64,000 nt of DNA from JANPLG01 sp964609085. GTDB lineage: Bacteria > Armatimonadota > SYMT01. Positions 1 to 8,535 of this stretch are shown piece after piece. Location: the NCBI GenBank assembly GCA_964609085.1, contig CAZSRZ010000005.1:1-64000 (forward strand). The letters are read 5' to 3'. Position 1 is the first letter of the stretch; each line of letters begins with the position of its first letter. A model generated the notes under the pieces. It made no database searches and was not told the DNA's origin. It was given only the letters and a program-made list of their open reading frames with translations. The translations under genes were made by a program, and so were the position numbers.

Positions 1-1
1 G

Positions 2-2128
2 TACGACCCGATCACGCAACGGGAGTTCTACCAGCTTAGCGCCTTCTTCGACGGCATCGACGAATACGGGATGTATGACCGGGCGGATATCGTGCCCTCG
101 CCGAGCCTGCTGCTTCCCTCTCCCGATCAGGAGCGCGAGTCGAAGGCGGCGGAACTGTCTGCGGGGGAGGCGGGGCGCCGACTGAACGGACTCCGCGCCG
201 GGCGCGAAGCGGCCTTCCGCGCCTGGCTGAATACCGGTCCGCGCGACATGCCGGGTCTCACGGGCGCATTCGATTTCGAGGCGTTTGACGGCGTTGCCCT
301 GCGCAACCAGGTGCCCGGCGGGAAGCCCGGCGCCCGCATCGATGCGGTCCCACTGGTGCCGGGCCGACGTGGTTTGTCTGCGCAGCTTGATGGCGACAAC
401 GGCGTCAGCTTCCCGGAATTGGGTCGGTTCACACGGCACACACCGTTCACCATTGCCTTCTGGATGCGGGATGCCGGCCAGGCCGCGGAGCCCGCCGTGG
501 TGTTTCAGGCCAGCAGCGGCACGGATGCGGGTCCGCACGGCTATGACCTGCTTCTGGAACGGGGCCGACTAACGGCGCGCATGTTTCGCCACTGGCCGGG
601 GAACGCGATCGCGGTCCGGACGGTGCAGCCGATACCCAGGGACCTCTGGGTCCACGTCGCCGTCAGCTATGACGGATCCAGCCGCGCAGCCGGTCTGCGC
701 ATCTCGATCGACGGAGCGCCCACGCCCACCGACATCGTGCGGGACCGACTTTACAAGGGCACCGGCCAGCACACCCTGGTGTTCGGACAGCGCTTCCGGG
801 ATCGCGGCTTTAAGGGTGGCCAGATCGACGACCTCATGATCTTCTCCCGGGCGCTCACTGCACTCGAAGTCACCGAGTTGGTGCGTCCGGGCAGCATCGA
901 AGGGGCACTGCGGCGGCCGGAGGCAATGGCGGACCTCCGGGAGTTCTACCTCGCGGCGCACGACCCGGAAGTGGTCAAGGCAAGCGAGGAGCTCGGGAGG
1001 GCTCGGGCCCGGATCTGGATGGCAGAGGACCCGCAGCTTGAGGTAGCGGTGATGGAAGAGTCGCCCTATCCGCGGACGACCTACCTCCTGCCGCGCGGGA
1101 GCTACGACGCGCCGCGAACCGAAGCGAATCGCGTAGCGCGGCAGACCCCCGCTGCCCTGGGCGTTCTACCTGCCGAAGCGCCGACAAGCCGTCTCGGACT
1201 TGCCCAGTGGTTGACTCGTCCGGACCACCCTCTCACAGCCCGGGTGCAGGTGAATCGGCTCTGGAGCCTTTGCTTCGGTCGCGGGTTGGTCGAGACGTCG
1301 GAAAACTTCGGCACGCAGGGCCGCCCGCCGAGCCATCCGGAGTTGTTGGACTGGTTGGCCCGCGAGTACGTGCGCAGTGGATGGGACACCAAGTCACTCA
1401 TCCGGCGTATCGTGCTCAGCAATACCTATCGCCAATCTTCCGCGCTGCGCCCGGACCTCCGCCGCCGCGATCCGCAGAACCACCTCCTCGCGCGCGGACC
1501 CAGCCATCGCCTCTCCGCCGAGATTGTCCGGGACCTCGTGCTGGCGGCATCCGGCCTGCTGGATAGGCGAATTGGGGGTCCGCCGGTAAGCCCTTACCAA
1601 CCCGGAGACCTCTGGCGGGAGAGCAACTCCATGAGCCCCGCCTACCGCCAGGGCGTCGGGCCGGATTTGTACCGCCGGAGCCTCTACTCGGTGCTCAAGC
1701 GGACCTCGCCCATGCCGAACATGCTGGCCTTCGATGCCGTAAGTCGGGAGTATTGCGTCGCCCGTCGACAAAACACCAGCACGCCGATGCAGTCGCTGGT
1801 CTTGTTCAACGACATCCAGTTCGTCGAGGCGGCTCGGGTGATGGGCGAGCGCGTGCTGCGCGAGGGCGGCCCGGTGGCGTCCACACGCGTCCGTTACGCA
1901 TTCCGACTACTGGCCGCTCGCCTCCCCACGCCTGCCGAAGAGGCCGAGCTGGTCCGTCTCTACTCCGGCCAGCAGGCGGAGTTCTCTCGCGATCCGGCGC
2001 GGGCGGCGTCGCTGCTCGGCATCGGCCAACGGAAGCCGGACCCGAATCTGGTCCCTGCGGAGGTGGCGGCCGCGGCCGTCCTCGCGCAGACCATCCTGAA
2101 TCTCGACGCGGTAATCTGGAAGCGGTAA
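2..2128 (+). CDS. DUF1549/LamG/DUF1553 protein, 5'-truncated
   Basis: The reading frame is already open at base 2 and runs into the window from upstream, so the N-terminus is missing; 708 residues are visible. The first residues (YDPITQREFYQL) match the end of a DUF1549 (PSCyt2) module. A LamG/concanavalin-like lectin fold follows at about residues 130-290, then a DUF1553 (PSD1) module from about 395, with its typical GLAQWLTRPDHPL and QVNRLW motifs, to the end. These large proteins usually carry an N-terminal cytochrome-like domain and sit beside a DUF1501 gene, as here. They are abundant in Planctomycetota and relatives. The biochemical role is not established; surface or periplasmic glycan-related work is often proposed. 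An ATG at 71 is internal, not the true start. Confidence 0.88.
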   Translation, partial: YDPITQREFYQLSAFFDGIDEYGMYDRADIVPSPSLLLPSPDQERESKAAELSAGEAGRRLNGLRAGREAAFRAWLNTGPRDMPGLTGAFDFEAFDGVALRNQVPGGKPGARIDAVPLVPGRRGLSAQLDGDNGVSFPELGRFTRHTPFTIAFWMRDAGQAAEPAVVFQASSGTDAGPHGYDLLLERGRLTARMFRHWPGNAIAVRTVQPIPRDLWVHVAVSYDGSSRAAGLRISIDGAPTPTDIVRDRLYKGTGQHTLVFGQRFRDRGFKGGQIDDLMIFSRALTALEVTELVRPGSIEGALRRPEAMADLREFYLAAHDPEVVKASEELGRARARIWMAEDPQLEVAVMEESPYPRTTYLLPRGSYDAPRTEANRVARQTPAALGVLPAEAPTSRLGLAQWLTRPDHPLTARVQVNRLWSLCFGRGLVETSENFGTQGRPPSHPELLDWLAREYVRSGWDTKSLIRRIVLSNTYRQSSALRPDLRRRDPQNHLLARGPSHRLSAEIVRDLVLAASGLLDRRIGGPPVSPYQPGDLWRESNSMSPAYRQGVGPDLYRRSLYSVLKRTSPMPNMLAFDAVSREYCVARRQNTSTPMQSLVLFNDIQFVEAARVMGERVLREGGPVASTRVRYAFRLLAARLPTPAEEAELVRLYSGQQAEFSRDPARAASLLGIGQRKPDPNLVPAEVAAAAVLAQTILNLDAVIWKR

Positions 2129-2133
2129 GCAGC

Positions 2134-3594
2134 ATGGAACCGTTTGACCCCTTGAGTCTGACCCGGCGCCACTTCTTTGCCGGCGCGGCGTTCGGACTTG
2201 GTGCCCTCGGGCTGGCAGCCGCGGAGAACTCGGCCGTCGCCGAAGAGGTCCGTCCGGCACAGTTCGCGCCGCGAGCGAAGCGGGTCATTTACCTGTTCCA
2301 GAGCGGGGGGCCCGCCTCGCAGGAACTCTTCGACTACAAGCCCCTGCTGAACGAGAAGCACGGCCAGCCGCTCCCGGACAGCGTCCGGGGTCAGCAGCGG
2401 CTGACCGGCATGAGCGCCAATCAGGCATCGCTTCCGCTTGCGGGTTCGGCGTTCAGCTTCGCGCGGCAGGGGAAGTCCGGCGCCTGGATCAGCGAGTTGC
2501 TGCCCCACACCGCCCGCGTGGCGGATGATCTCTGCATCGTCCGCTCGATGTGGACGGAGGCCATCAATCACGACCCCGCGATCACCTTTTTTCAGACCGG
2601 GTCGCAGATTGCCGGACGGCCGTCACTCGGCTCCTGGGTCCACTACGGACTCGGCTCCATGAGCCGGGACTTGCCGGCGTTCGTGGTGCTGGTCACTCCC
2701 GGCAAGGGCGATCAACCGCTCTACTCCCGGCTATGGGGGAGCGGGTTCCTGGATTCGCGCTACCAGGGGGTGCAATTCCGGTCGGGTCGGGACAGGGTGC
2801 TCTACCTCGTGAATCCCGATGGGGTTCGCCCACAGGACCGACGCCAGCAACTGGACACTTTGGCGAAACTCAGCCAGCTTCAGTATGAGCGCGAACTTGA
2901 TCCGGAAATCGAGTCGCGGATGGCGCAGTATGAACTTGCCTACCGGATGCAGTCGAGCGTGCCCGAAGTCACCGATTTCACCACCGAGCCCGAGCACGTA
3001 CTTGACCTCTACGGGCCGGACGTCCGCCGACCTGGTTCCTTCGCCGCGAATTGCCTCCTGGCGCGCCGGCTGGCCGAGCGCGGCGTGCGCTACATTCAGC
3101 TCTACCACCAGGGCTGGGACCAGCACGGCGGCCTGCCTGGGGCGATCCGCGTGCAGTGTCGAGAAACCGACCAGCCCAGCGCCGCCCTCATCCGTGATCT
3201 GAAGCAGAGGGGGATGCTGGACGACACGCTCGTCATTTGGGGCGGTGAGTTTGGTCGCACCAGCTACTGCCAGGGAAAACTGACGGCCGACTCCTATGGT
3301 CGCGACCACCATCCGCGTTGCTTCAGCCTATGGATGGCCGGTGGCGGGGTGCGCGCGGGGACCACCTACGGCCAGACCGATGCCTACGGCTACAACATCG
3401 CCGACGCCGGTGGAACTCCGATCCAGCCCAGCAAGGACGTGTTCACCCCCGGTGCGGTGCATGTGCACGACCTGCAGGCGACCATCATGCAGTTGCTCGG
3501 CATCGACCACACGCGGTTGACTTACCTGTTCCAGGGCCGTCGCTACCGACTGACGGACGTCCACGGGCACGTCATACCGGACCTGATCGCGTAG
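2134..3594 (+). CDS. DUF1501 family Tat-exported protein
   Basis: This 486-residue protein starts at the ATG five bases after the preceding stop, although the frame is open further upstream. The start is chosen because it gives a clean twin-arginine signal: TRRHFFAGAAFG followed by an Ala/Leu-rich stretch. The body matches DUF1501: an LFQSGGPASQELFDYKP motif after the signal, WGGEFGRTSY in the middle, and GRDHHPRCFSLWMAGGG near the C-terminus. DUF1501 proteins are alkaline-phosphatase/sulfatase-fold-like secreted proteins of unknown substrate. They are nearly always paired with a DUF1549/DUF1553 gene, which is the case here, so the two probably form one exported functional unit. Confidence 0.9.
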   Translation: MEPFDPLSLTRRHFFAGAAFGLGALGLAAAENSAVAEEVRPAQFAPRAKRVIYLFQSGGPASQELFDYKPLLNEKHGQPLPDSVRGQQRLTGMSANQASLPLAGSAFSFARQGKSGAWISELLPHTARVADDLCIVRSMWTEAINHDPAITFFQTGSQIAGRPSLGSWVHYGLGSMSRDLPAFVVLVTPGKGDQPLYSRLWGSGFLDSRYQGVQFRSGRDRVLYLVNPDGVRPQDRRQQLDTLAKLSQLQYERELDPEIESRMAQYELAYRMQSSVPEVTDFTTEPEHVLDLYGPDVRRPGSFAANCLLARRLAERGVRYIQLYHQGWDQHGGLPGAIRVQCRETDQPSAALIRDLKQRGMLDDTLVIWGGEFGRTSYCQGKLTADSYGRDHHPRCFSLWMAGGGVRAGTTYGQTDAYGYNIADAGGTPIQPSKDVFTPGAVHVHDLQATIMQLLGIDHTRLTYLFQGRRYRLTDVHGHVIPDLIA

Positions 3595-3608
3595 GGTAGG
3601 GGCCGGGC

Positions 3609-4910
3609 TCAGCCGCGCAGCGCCACGACGGTGGGTCTGCAGAGGTGGTCGATTTCCATCTCCACGAACGAGAGCACGGAGTCGGGCCGGTGTCGCTGGG
3701 CGTGGACCCGGGCCCCCTCGGACAAGCCCGACGCCAACCCGGGTTCCCTGAAAATCCGGGTGATCGCTGCAGCCATCGCCCCGTGGTCTCCAACCGGCAC
3801 CGCGAGCCCGGTCCGTTCGTGGAGGATGATGTCGGCAGCCCCGCCGGTCGGTACGCCGATAACAGGCAGTCCGCATGCCATTGCCTCGGCATTCACCAAA
3901 CCAAATCCTTCGACCAGGCGCGAGGGAAAGAGCAGCAGATCGTGCCGACGGTAGAGCTCAATCAGCGATGGTGTGTCCGCGGCCTCAGCCCATCGGACGT
4001 GCGGTGCCACTCCCAGCTCAGCAATCAGCGCGCGCAGCTCCGCTTCCGCCAACCCGCGCCGGAGCCCGCAGAGGGTCAGCGCCACGTCGGTGCCGGTTCG
4101 ACGCGCCTCGGCGACCGCCCGAATCGCCACGTCCGGCCCCTTCTCGAGCTGCATCCGACCGACGAACAGCGCGCGCAAAGTGGACCCGGAATCGGATGGC
4201 TTGGGGACGGCGGGGGTGGCTTCGAAGTACTCCGCCGGGAGCGGGCTGGGCAAGAGGGCGCATCGCTCCCGGGGAACGCCGTGGTGGACAAGCTGCTCAA
4301 GCAAGTGCGTGCTGATAGCGTGGTAGCGCTCTGCCGAGCGTACGTGCTCCAGCGATGCTCCCCCGGTTAGCGACGCGACCGCGCGTAGGCCCATGCGCAT
4401 GGCTCGTCGAGGCAGAGGCTCTGGACGCCGACGCCACACCGCCGTCCACGGATCGAGGTAGCCCGGATCCCGAACCAGATCCGCAAGCCAGGCGTCGCCG
4501 ATCAGCACCGCCGTCGGCACGCCGGTGGAGATCGCGGCGTTGTAGGCGTCGAGCCCCAGGCCGTCTCCGCAGTGGTAGTAAATGTACTCCGGCCGGTGTC
4601 GGCGGATCGCCTCCCGCACCGCTCGTAGATTGCGGCTCCGCTGACGAAGAAGCCGGGCTGCGCTGCCGTAGCGGGCGAAGTCGAGGTCTCTCCATACCTG
4701 TGCGTGGTGCGCAAAGTCCCCGTCGGCCCTCCCCTTCACCCCGCCATCCGTGCAGAGCACTGCGACGGCGTGACCACGGCGAGAGAGTCCGTCCAGGACC
4801 GTGTGGGAGAGGACGCCATACCCTCCCCCGTGAAACGGCGGGTAGAGCGAGGTGATTCCCAGAATTCGTCGGGGTCGACGGTTCTCTGGCCTCCGTATCT
4901 CAGCCACCAT
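3609..4910 (-). CDS. GT4-family glycosyltransferase
   Basis: A 433-residue GT-B fold retaining glycosyltransferase (family GT4, Glycos_transf_1). The N-terminal Rossmann half starts after about 15 residues with GITSLYPPFHGGGYGVL and contains the RRGH motif of the acceptor domain. The C-terminal half begins at LFVGRMQLEKGPD and carries the donor-nucleotide E-x7-E signature in FPSRLVEGFGLVNAEAMACG followed by LPVIGVPTGG. It probably adds a sugar to a cell-surface polysaccharide or glycolipid at the cytoplasmic membrane face. It lies 36 bases downstream of a methyltransferase on the same strand, so the two are probably co-transcribed. It converges on the DUF1501 gene with a 14-base gap and no obvious terminator. 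Confidence 0.88.
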   Translation of the reverse strand: MVAEIRRPENRRPRRILGITSLYPPFHGGGYGVLSHTVLDGLSRRGHAVAVLCTDGGVKGRADGDFAHHAQVWRDLDFARYGSAARLLRQRSRNLRAVREAIRRHRPEYIYYHCGDGLGLDAYNAAISTGVPTAVLIGDAWLADLVRDPGYLDPWTAVWRRRPEPLPRRAMRMGLRAVASLTGGASLEHVRSAERYHAISTHLLEQLVHHGVPRERCALLPSPLPAEYFEATPAVPKPSDSGSTLRALFVGRMQLEKGPDVAIRAVAEARRTGTDVALTLCGLRRGLAEAELRALIAELGVAPHVRWAEAADTPSLIELYRRHDLLLFPSRLVEGFGLVNAEAMACGLPVIGVPTGGAADIILHERTGLAVPVGDHGAMAAAITRIFREPGLASGLSEGARVHAQRHRPDSVLSFVEMEIDHLCRPTVVALRG

Positions 4911-4946
4911 GGTCAGTAAGCTCGGACGCCCCCACCTCGGCCAGCC

Positions 4947-5810
4947 TCAAAAGACCCGATGTCCATGTCGGTTTTGGCTGTCGCGATCGTCCTCTCGGAG
5001 TTTGCGCAGCACCACGCACCGACCAACGATTCCCAAGTCCGCAGGCAGTCGAACAAAATCGGACCTGAGGCGATCCCGAAGTACCGGCAAGCGGCACAGC
5101 AATCGTCCCAGCGCGAATGGTCGGCCCGGCGGGGGTTCAATGATGATCTCGGGATGCGCAGGCTCGTAATGCCGGTTGGTCACGAAGTACCGGATCACGG
5201 GCTGAACCGCGGGCCAATCCGAGTCATCGAAGGCTAGCAGACCATTGACTGCGAGAATGCGGTCAGAGCATAGAGCATCCGAGAAGACGTAATCTGTAGA
5301 GTGAGCGCCATCGATGAAGATCAGGCCGGCCTTCACCCCCTCCCGTTCCAGGTCAGGCAGAGCTTGATGTGAGGGGAGTTCGATCAGCCGGAGATAGTCA
5401 GCAAACCCTGCCTGGCGTATCAGCCCTACTCCTACGTTGTTCCAGTCAGTCCGCTGATATGGGTCGATGGCGACATGTCGCCCGCCGATCGAATTCTCGG
5501 CGTGTGCGGCGGTGATGAACAGAGCGCTTAGCCCGTTCGCGAGCCCCACCTCAACGGTCATGGCTGGCTTGTGGTGGCGGACCAGAGAGTACAAGTAATC
5601 GCCCTCTGCTCGGGGGATGTAGACGTCAAGCGGCGTGCTGCCTCCGTCCTCCAGCGGTAGCGTCAGAGACGAGTAGATGCGCTCAACGAGCAAATGTCGA
5701 CACTGCGTAATCTCCAGCACGTTGACTCCGATGTTTCCCTCAATGACACGGGTTTCCGCCCCACGCAGCGTCCGCAGCGTCCAGCCAGGCGGGACGCTGA
5801 TTCCACCCAA
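4947..5810 (-). CDS. Class I SAM-dependent methyltransferase (Methyltransf_24-like)
   Basis: A protein of up to 287 residues. The core is a Rossmann methyltransferase: TVEVGLANGLSALF is motif I for S-adenosylmethionine, VAIDPYQ is motif II, and GLIFIDGAHSTDYVFSDA with LLAFDDSDW are motif IV and post-motif regions, as in Methyltransf_24 proteins of surface-polysaccharide clusters. The start is unclear. The longest start is a TTG that follows a TGA stop with no gap, and the preceding ORF is in the same frame. The first 40 or so residues look unlike the family, which usually begins near VERIYSS. It may modify the same surface polymer as the neighbouring glycosyltransferase. Confidence 0.78.
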   Translation of the reverse strand: MGGISVPPGWTLRTLRGAETRVIEGNIGVNVLEITQCRHLLVERIYSSLTLPLEDGGSTPLDVYIPRAEGDYLYSLVRHHKPAMTVEVGLANGLSALFITAAHAENSIGGRHVAIDPYQRTDWNNVGVGLIRQAGFADYLRLIELPSHQALPDLEREGVKAGLIFIDGAHSTDYVFSDALCSDRILAVNGLLAFDDSDWPAVQPVIRYFVTNRHYEPAHPEIIIEPPPGRPFALGRLLCRLPVLRDRLRSDFVRLPADLGIVGRCVVLRKLREDDRDSQNRHGHRVF

Positions 5811-6137
5811 TCATGCCTCGACGAGTGCAGTGATCCAGGTGCCAGCACGTTCGTGCAACAGGCGTCCATGGTCCCCGATGGCCGCGGCCAGTCCAACCCC
5901 TAGAACCAGAAATCTCCTTTCAGTCTTCGCGGTGCCAGGCCCGTGGGCGACGGCAAGTGCTGCTCGGACCGGTGTCATTACCCTCGAATCATCAGGGGTG
6001 TTGCGTGCCACCTCATCGCAGGTCTCAACCAGGGTTTTGACGGGTTCGATCAACCCGGGCAGTGCGACCAAGAGTGCCGTTGGGCTCGGCAAGATGAGGG
6101 GATCCTGTGGAATCTCCCAACCTCGCAGGACAATCAT
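5811..6137 (-). CDS. Hypothetical protein, in frame with the downstream methyltransferase
   Basis: A 108-residue ORF starting nine bases after the Dabb gene stop and ending in a TGA that directly abuts the methyltransferase frame. I recognise no family. It is moderately hydrophobic (ALLVALPGLIEPVKTLVE; FLVLGVGLAAAIGDHGR) and could be helical. The tight spacing on both sides supports a translated gene in the operon. However, the same-frame junction also allows an alternative: this ORF and the methyltransferase were once one longer protein interrupted by a nonsense change, or a sequencing error created the stop. Expression is not certain. Confidence 0.4.
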   Translation of the reverse strand: MIVLRGWEIPQDPLILPSPTALLVALPGLIEPVKTLVETCDEVARNTPDDSRVMTPVRAALAVAHGPGTAKTERRFLVLGVGLAAAIGDHGRLLHERAGTWITALVEA

Positions 6138-6146
6138 TCCGGCCAG

Positions 6147-6461
6147 TCAGATCGTGCCATCCTGGACGAAGTCGTAGACCTGCACCCGAAGCCAGTGTTC
6201 CCGATTCCGCTCGATGAACTCGTGATGGATGGGGTGGTCCTGGTAGACGTCGTGGCCGGCCGCGTCTGCGAAGAGGACCGTCAACCCGCAGGCATAGCTA
6301 TTGTCCACCACATCCCGCGGGGTATTGGCCGGGCCGCCTGCCCAGAGGTGGCGAACCGTGGGCACCTGTGCAAGCAGGGTCCGACAATCCTCGATGAGGC
6401 GGTTTCGGGCCGCTTCGGGGGCCCCGTCCTTGAGCCAGAAAAAAACCGTGTGAACGAACAT
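6147..6461 (-). CDS. Dabb (stress-responsive alpha/beta-barrel) family protein
   Basis: A 104-residue protein matching the Dabb dimeric ferredoxin-like fold: it starts MFVHTVFFWLK, has a central helix with LLAQVPTVRHLWAGGPA, and shows the diagnostic DHPIHHEFIE segment before a C-terminal strand RVQVYDFV. Dabb proteins are small cytoplasmic dimers, some acting as polyketide cyclases or monooxygenase-like enzymes, most of unknown function and common in planctomycete-like genomes. It lies 15 bases downstream of the CAP-domain gene and 9 bases upstream of the next ORF, so it is probably part of one minus-strand operon. Confidence 0.9.
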   Translation of the reverse strand: MFVHTVFFWLKDGAPEAARNRLIEDCRTLLAQVPTVRHLWAGGPANTPRDVVDNSYACGLTVLFADAAGHDVYQDHPIHHEFIERNREHWLRVQVYDFVQDGTI

Positions 6462-6476
6462 AGATGGTGGTTCCCT

Positions 6477-7982
6477 TCAGTCGAGATCTGAATCGAGTTG
6501 GATGGATTGGGCCCAGCCAGGGTCCTCGACGCCCTTGCGGATGGGAGTCAAGGTAACCAGTCGGGCAGGTGCCTTCAGCCGCACATTAACGGTGCGACGC
6601 CGTCCGCCCGATGGACCGACGGCAGGGACATCCTGCACCACCTCTGTCCCTCGGACGTCCTTGATCCGGAGACGGCAGGGGTAGGTGGGGGGCGTGTCGG
6701 CATCCAGCACGGCGAACATGCTCAGGCTGACCGTCGCTGCGTGGCCCGCCCGGTCGCGCACGCGCGTGGCCTTCAGACTCCACATCCGCCAGCGGTGGCC
6801 CATCCCGTCGTCGGTGGTGAACTTCCACCGCCGGCTGATGGGTTCATCGCCGGGTATCTCCGCCGTAATTTCGGCGGTGTAAGTCGATTCCGGCTCGAGG
6901 GGCTCACGGGGGATGAGGAAGGCCGCGTTGGTGAGTTGGTCATCGTTGGCCGGCGAGTTGAGGTAGCAGGGAACGTCCGCGCCCCGGCCGTCGGCAAGAT
7001 TGGCAATGACCCGCGATAGCCGTCGTTGGGGCACAGAAAAGGCGCTCAGGCTGACGATGTAGCCGGTAATCACCGGCTTGACCCCGGGATGGATGCGAAG
7101 GGGACTGGGTTGCTCCAGGCCGCGGAACACCACCGGCACGCTCGTCTGACCGTCCGCGGGGTAGGTAACCACTGTCGATTCCCCAGCGTATCCCCCTCGG
7201 GGTGATCCGATAGATGCCCCGGTCCACGTCTCCCGGCTCCGCGGCGCAGATCGACCGACCCCGAGATCGCGCGCGGATGGGTCCAGAAAAGGAAGCCGGT
7301 GGTAGACCGCCTCCATCCACCCGGCCATCGCGGCCTCCGGCTGCGGGATGGTGGTGCCGACCTCGGCCCGAAAGAAGCCGCCGTAGCCGAAGGCCACGGC
7401 TCGGTCCTGTGGATGAGCGGAGGTAAACCCCGGCCTGCCCGGTGCCTCAATGTGGAACGACCCCCCGGTCCCGTTCCCCGCGAACTCGGCGTGAGCGGCG
7501 GCAGCGACACACAGGTGACGGTCCAGTACAAGGGGCTGCAGTTTCAGCGCCGCACGAACCCTGTTGGCCGCCAGCAGGATCTGCTGTTGGAAGTCGTCTG
7601 TCGGCGGAATGTCGGCCAGGGCGTCCGGGGTGATGTTGAAACGCCACTTCTGTTCGACGACCTGCCGCCCATCGATGACGATCTGGGCGGCGACGTTATG
7701 CAGTCCCGGCTCCAGGGGGCGACTGGGCCGGTAGAGTAGCGCGGCACGATCCACATCGTAATCTGCGCGAATCTGCGCCCCGTCCAGTTGCAGCGCAGCC
7801 GAAGTGACGCGGCTCGCCTTCGCAACGCGGACGCGCCAGAGGATGGTAGGCCGGGCCACCCGAACCGTGCCGTAGGGCAGCGGCGCTCCCTCCTGCTCCG
7901 CGATGGGGTCGGCGGCGAAGGTCAGGCTAGCGGCGGCCCACAGCACCAGAGCCGAGGGGATCAACAGACCGCGACCGCCCAC
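6477..7982 (-). CDS. CAP/SCP-domain secreted protein
   Basis: A 501-residue exported protein. The GTG start at 7982 overlaps the final G of the ArsR gene stop (TAGTG), indicating translational coupling, and gives a signal peptide (LLIPSALVLWAAASLTFAA). A longer frame runs upstream but lies over the regulator. An N-terminal domain with copper-amine-oxidase-like or Ig-like strands is followed by a CAP (SCP/PR1) domain: ILLAANRVRAALKLQPL, HLCVAAAAHAEFA, then GWMEAVYHRLPFLDP. A further beta-rich region resembles a Big_5-like domain (YTAEITAEIPGDEPISRRWKFTT). CAP domains bind ligands or act as extracellular proteins; no enzymatic residues can be assigned confidently. Location is the periplasm or exterior. 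Confidence 0.82.
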   Translation of the reverse strand: MGGRGLLIPSALVLWAAASLTFAADPIAEQEGAPLPYGTVRVARPTILWRVRVAKASRVTSAALQLDGAQIRADYDVDRAALLYRPSRPLEPGLHNVAAQIVIDGRQVVEQKWRFNITPDALADIPPTDDFQQQILLAANRVRAALKLQPLVLDRHLCVAAAAHAEFAGNGTGGSFHIEAPGRPGFTSAHPQDRAVAFGYGGFFRAEVGTTIPQPEAAMAGWMEAVYHRLPFLDPSARDLGVGRSAPRSRETWTGASIGSPRGGYAGESTVVTYPADGQTSVPVVFRGLEQPSPLRIHPGVKPVITGYIVSLSAFSVPQRRLSRVIANLADGRGADVPCYLNSPANDDQLTNAAFLIPREPLEPESTYTAEITAEIPGDEPISRRWKFTTDDGMGHRWRMWSLKATRVRDRAGHAATVSLSMFAVLDADTPPTYPCRLRIKDVRGTEVVQDVPAVGPSGGRRRTVNVRLKAPARLVTLTPIRKGVEDPGWAQSIQLDSDLD

Positions 7983-8341
7983 TACTCTGGCGCTCCGGCA
8001 CAGAGGGGGTCGTTTGCGGCGTCCAGCATCCAGGCACTGAGGGCGGCGAGAGAGTCCTGGCAGACGGAGCAATAGATCCAACGGCCTCGCTTCTCCATTC
8101 GAATGAGGCCGGCCAACCTCAACTCCCGCAGATGATGCGACGCGTTCGACGGAGAGACCCGCAAGTCGCAACAGACCTCCCCGACGCAGAGCGAACCGGC
8201 GGGCCGGACCTGACCTCTCTCGTCTACCTGAACCTGATCAGCTCCGCACTGCTGCAATCTGCGGAGGATCTCGAGGCGTCGCGGGTCCCCCAGGGCGCGA
8301 AACATCATCGAGGCTTCTTGAGCCGTCAAGCGGTGGTCCAT
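7982..8341 (-). CDS. ArsR/SmtB-family transcriptional regulator
   Basis: A 119-residue winged helix regulator. The ATG at 8341 is chosen because it gives the normal family start (MDHRLTAQEASMMFRALGDPRRLEILRRLQ); the frame continues upstream with non-family sequence. The recognition helix region is VSPSNASHHLRELRLAGLIRMEKRGRWIYCSV, typical of ArsR. The cysteine-containing segment SLCVGEVCCDL sits at the alpha-3 position where ArsR proteins bind metal(loid)s (ELCVCDL type), so a thiol-reactive or metal signal is plausible. It begins the minus-strand operon and is translationally coupled to the CAP-domain gene; it also faces a divergent plus-strand gene about 195 bases away. Confidence 0.9.
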   Translation of the reverse strand: MDHRLTAQEASMMFRALGDPRRLEILRRLQQCGADQVQVDERGQVRPAGSLCVGEVCCDLRVSPSNASHHLRELRLAGLIRMEKRGRWIYCSVCQDSLAALSAWMLDAANDPLCAGAPE

Positions 8342-8535
8342 GGCAATACTGTAGCCCAACTGCCCCCGCCTCTCAACCGTCCCCGCACGTCGCCGATGGG
8401 CCCCGGGTGCATCCCGCGTGGATCCGGGCCCACGTTCCGCGAACTTCTCCGTGCTCGGGGCGTCGAAGTAACCACGGCGGACAGCATCAGGCCGCCGTGT
8501 TCCCATCTCTTGCGGACGCCGGACTTCAGGCACCC

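Noticed and set aside
5811..5813. The in-frame TGA as a selenocysteine codon
   Set aside because: No selenocysteine insertion hairpin is evident after it, the downstream codon is a usable TTG start, and no selenium genes are seen. The SelA-like enzyme at 38-39 kb fits the amino-sugar lyase group better.
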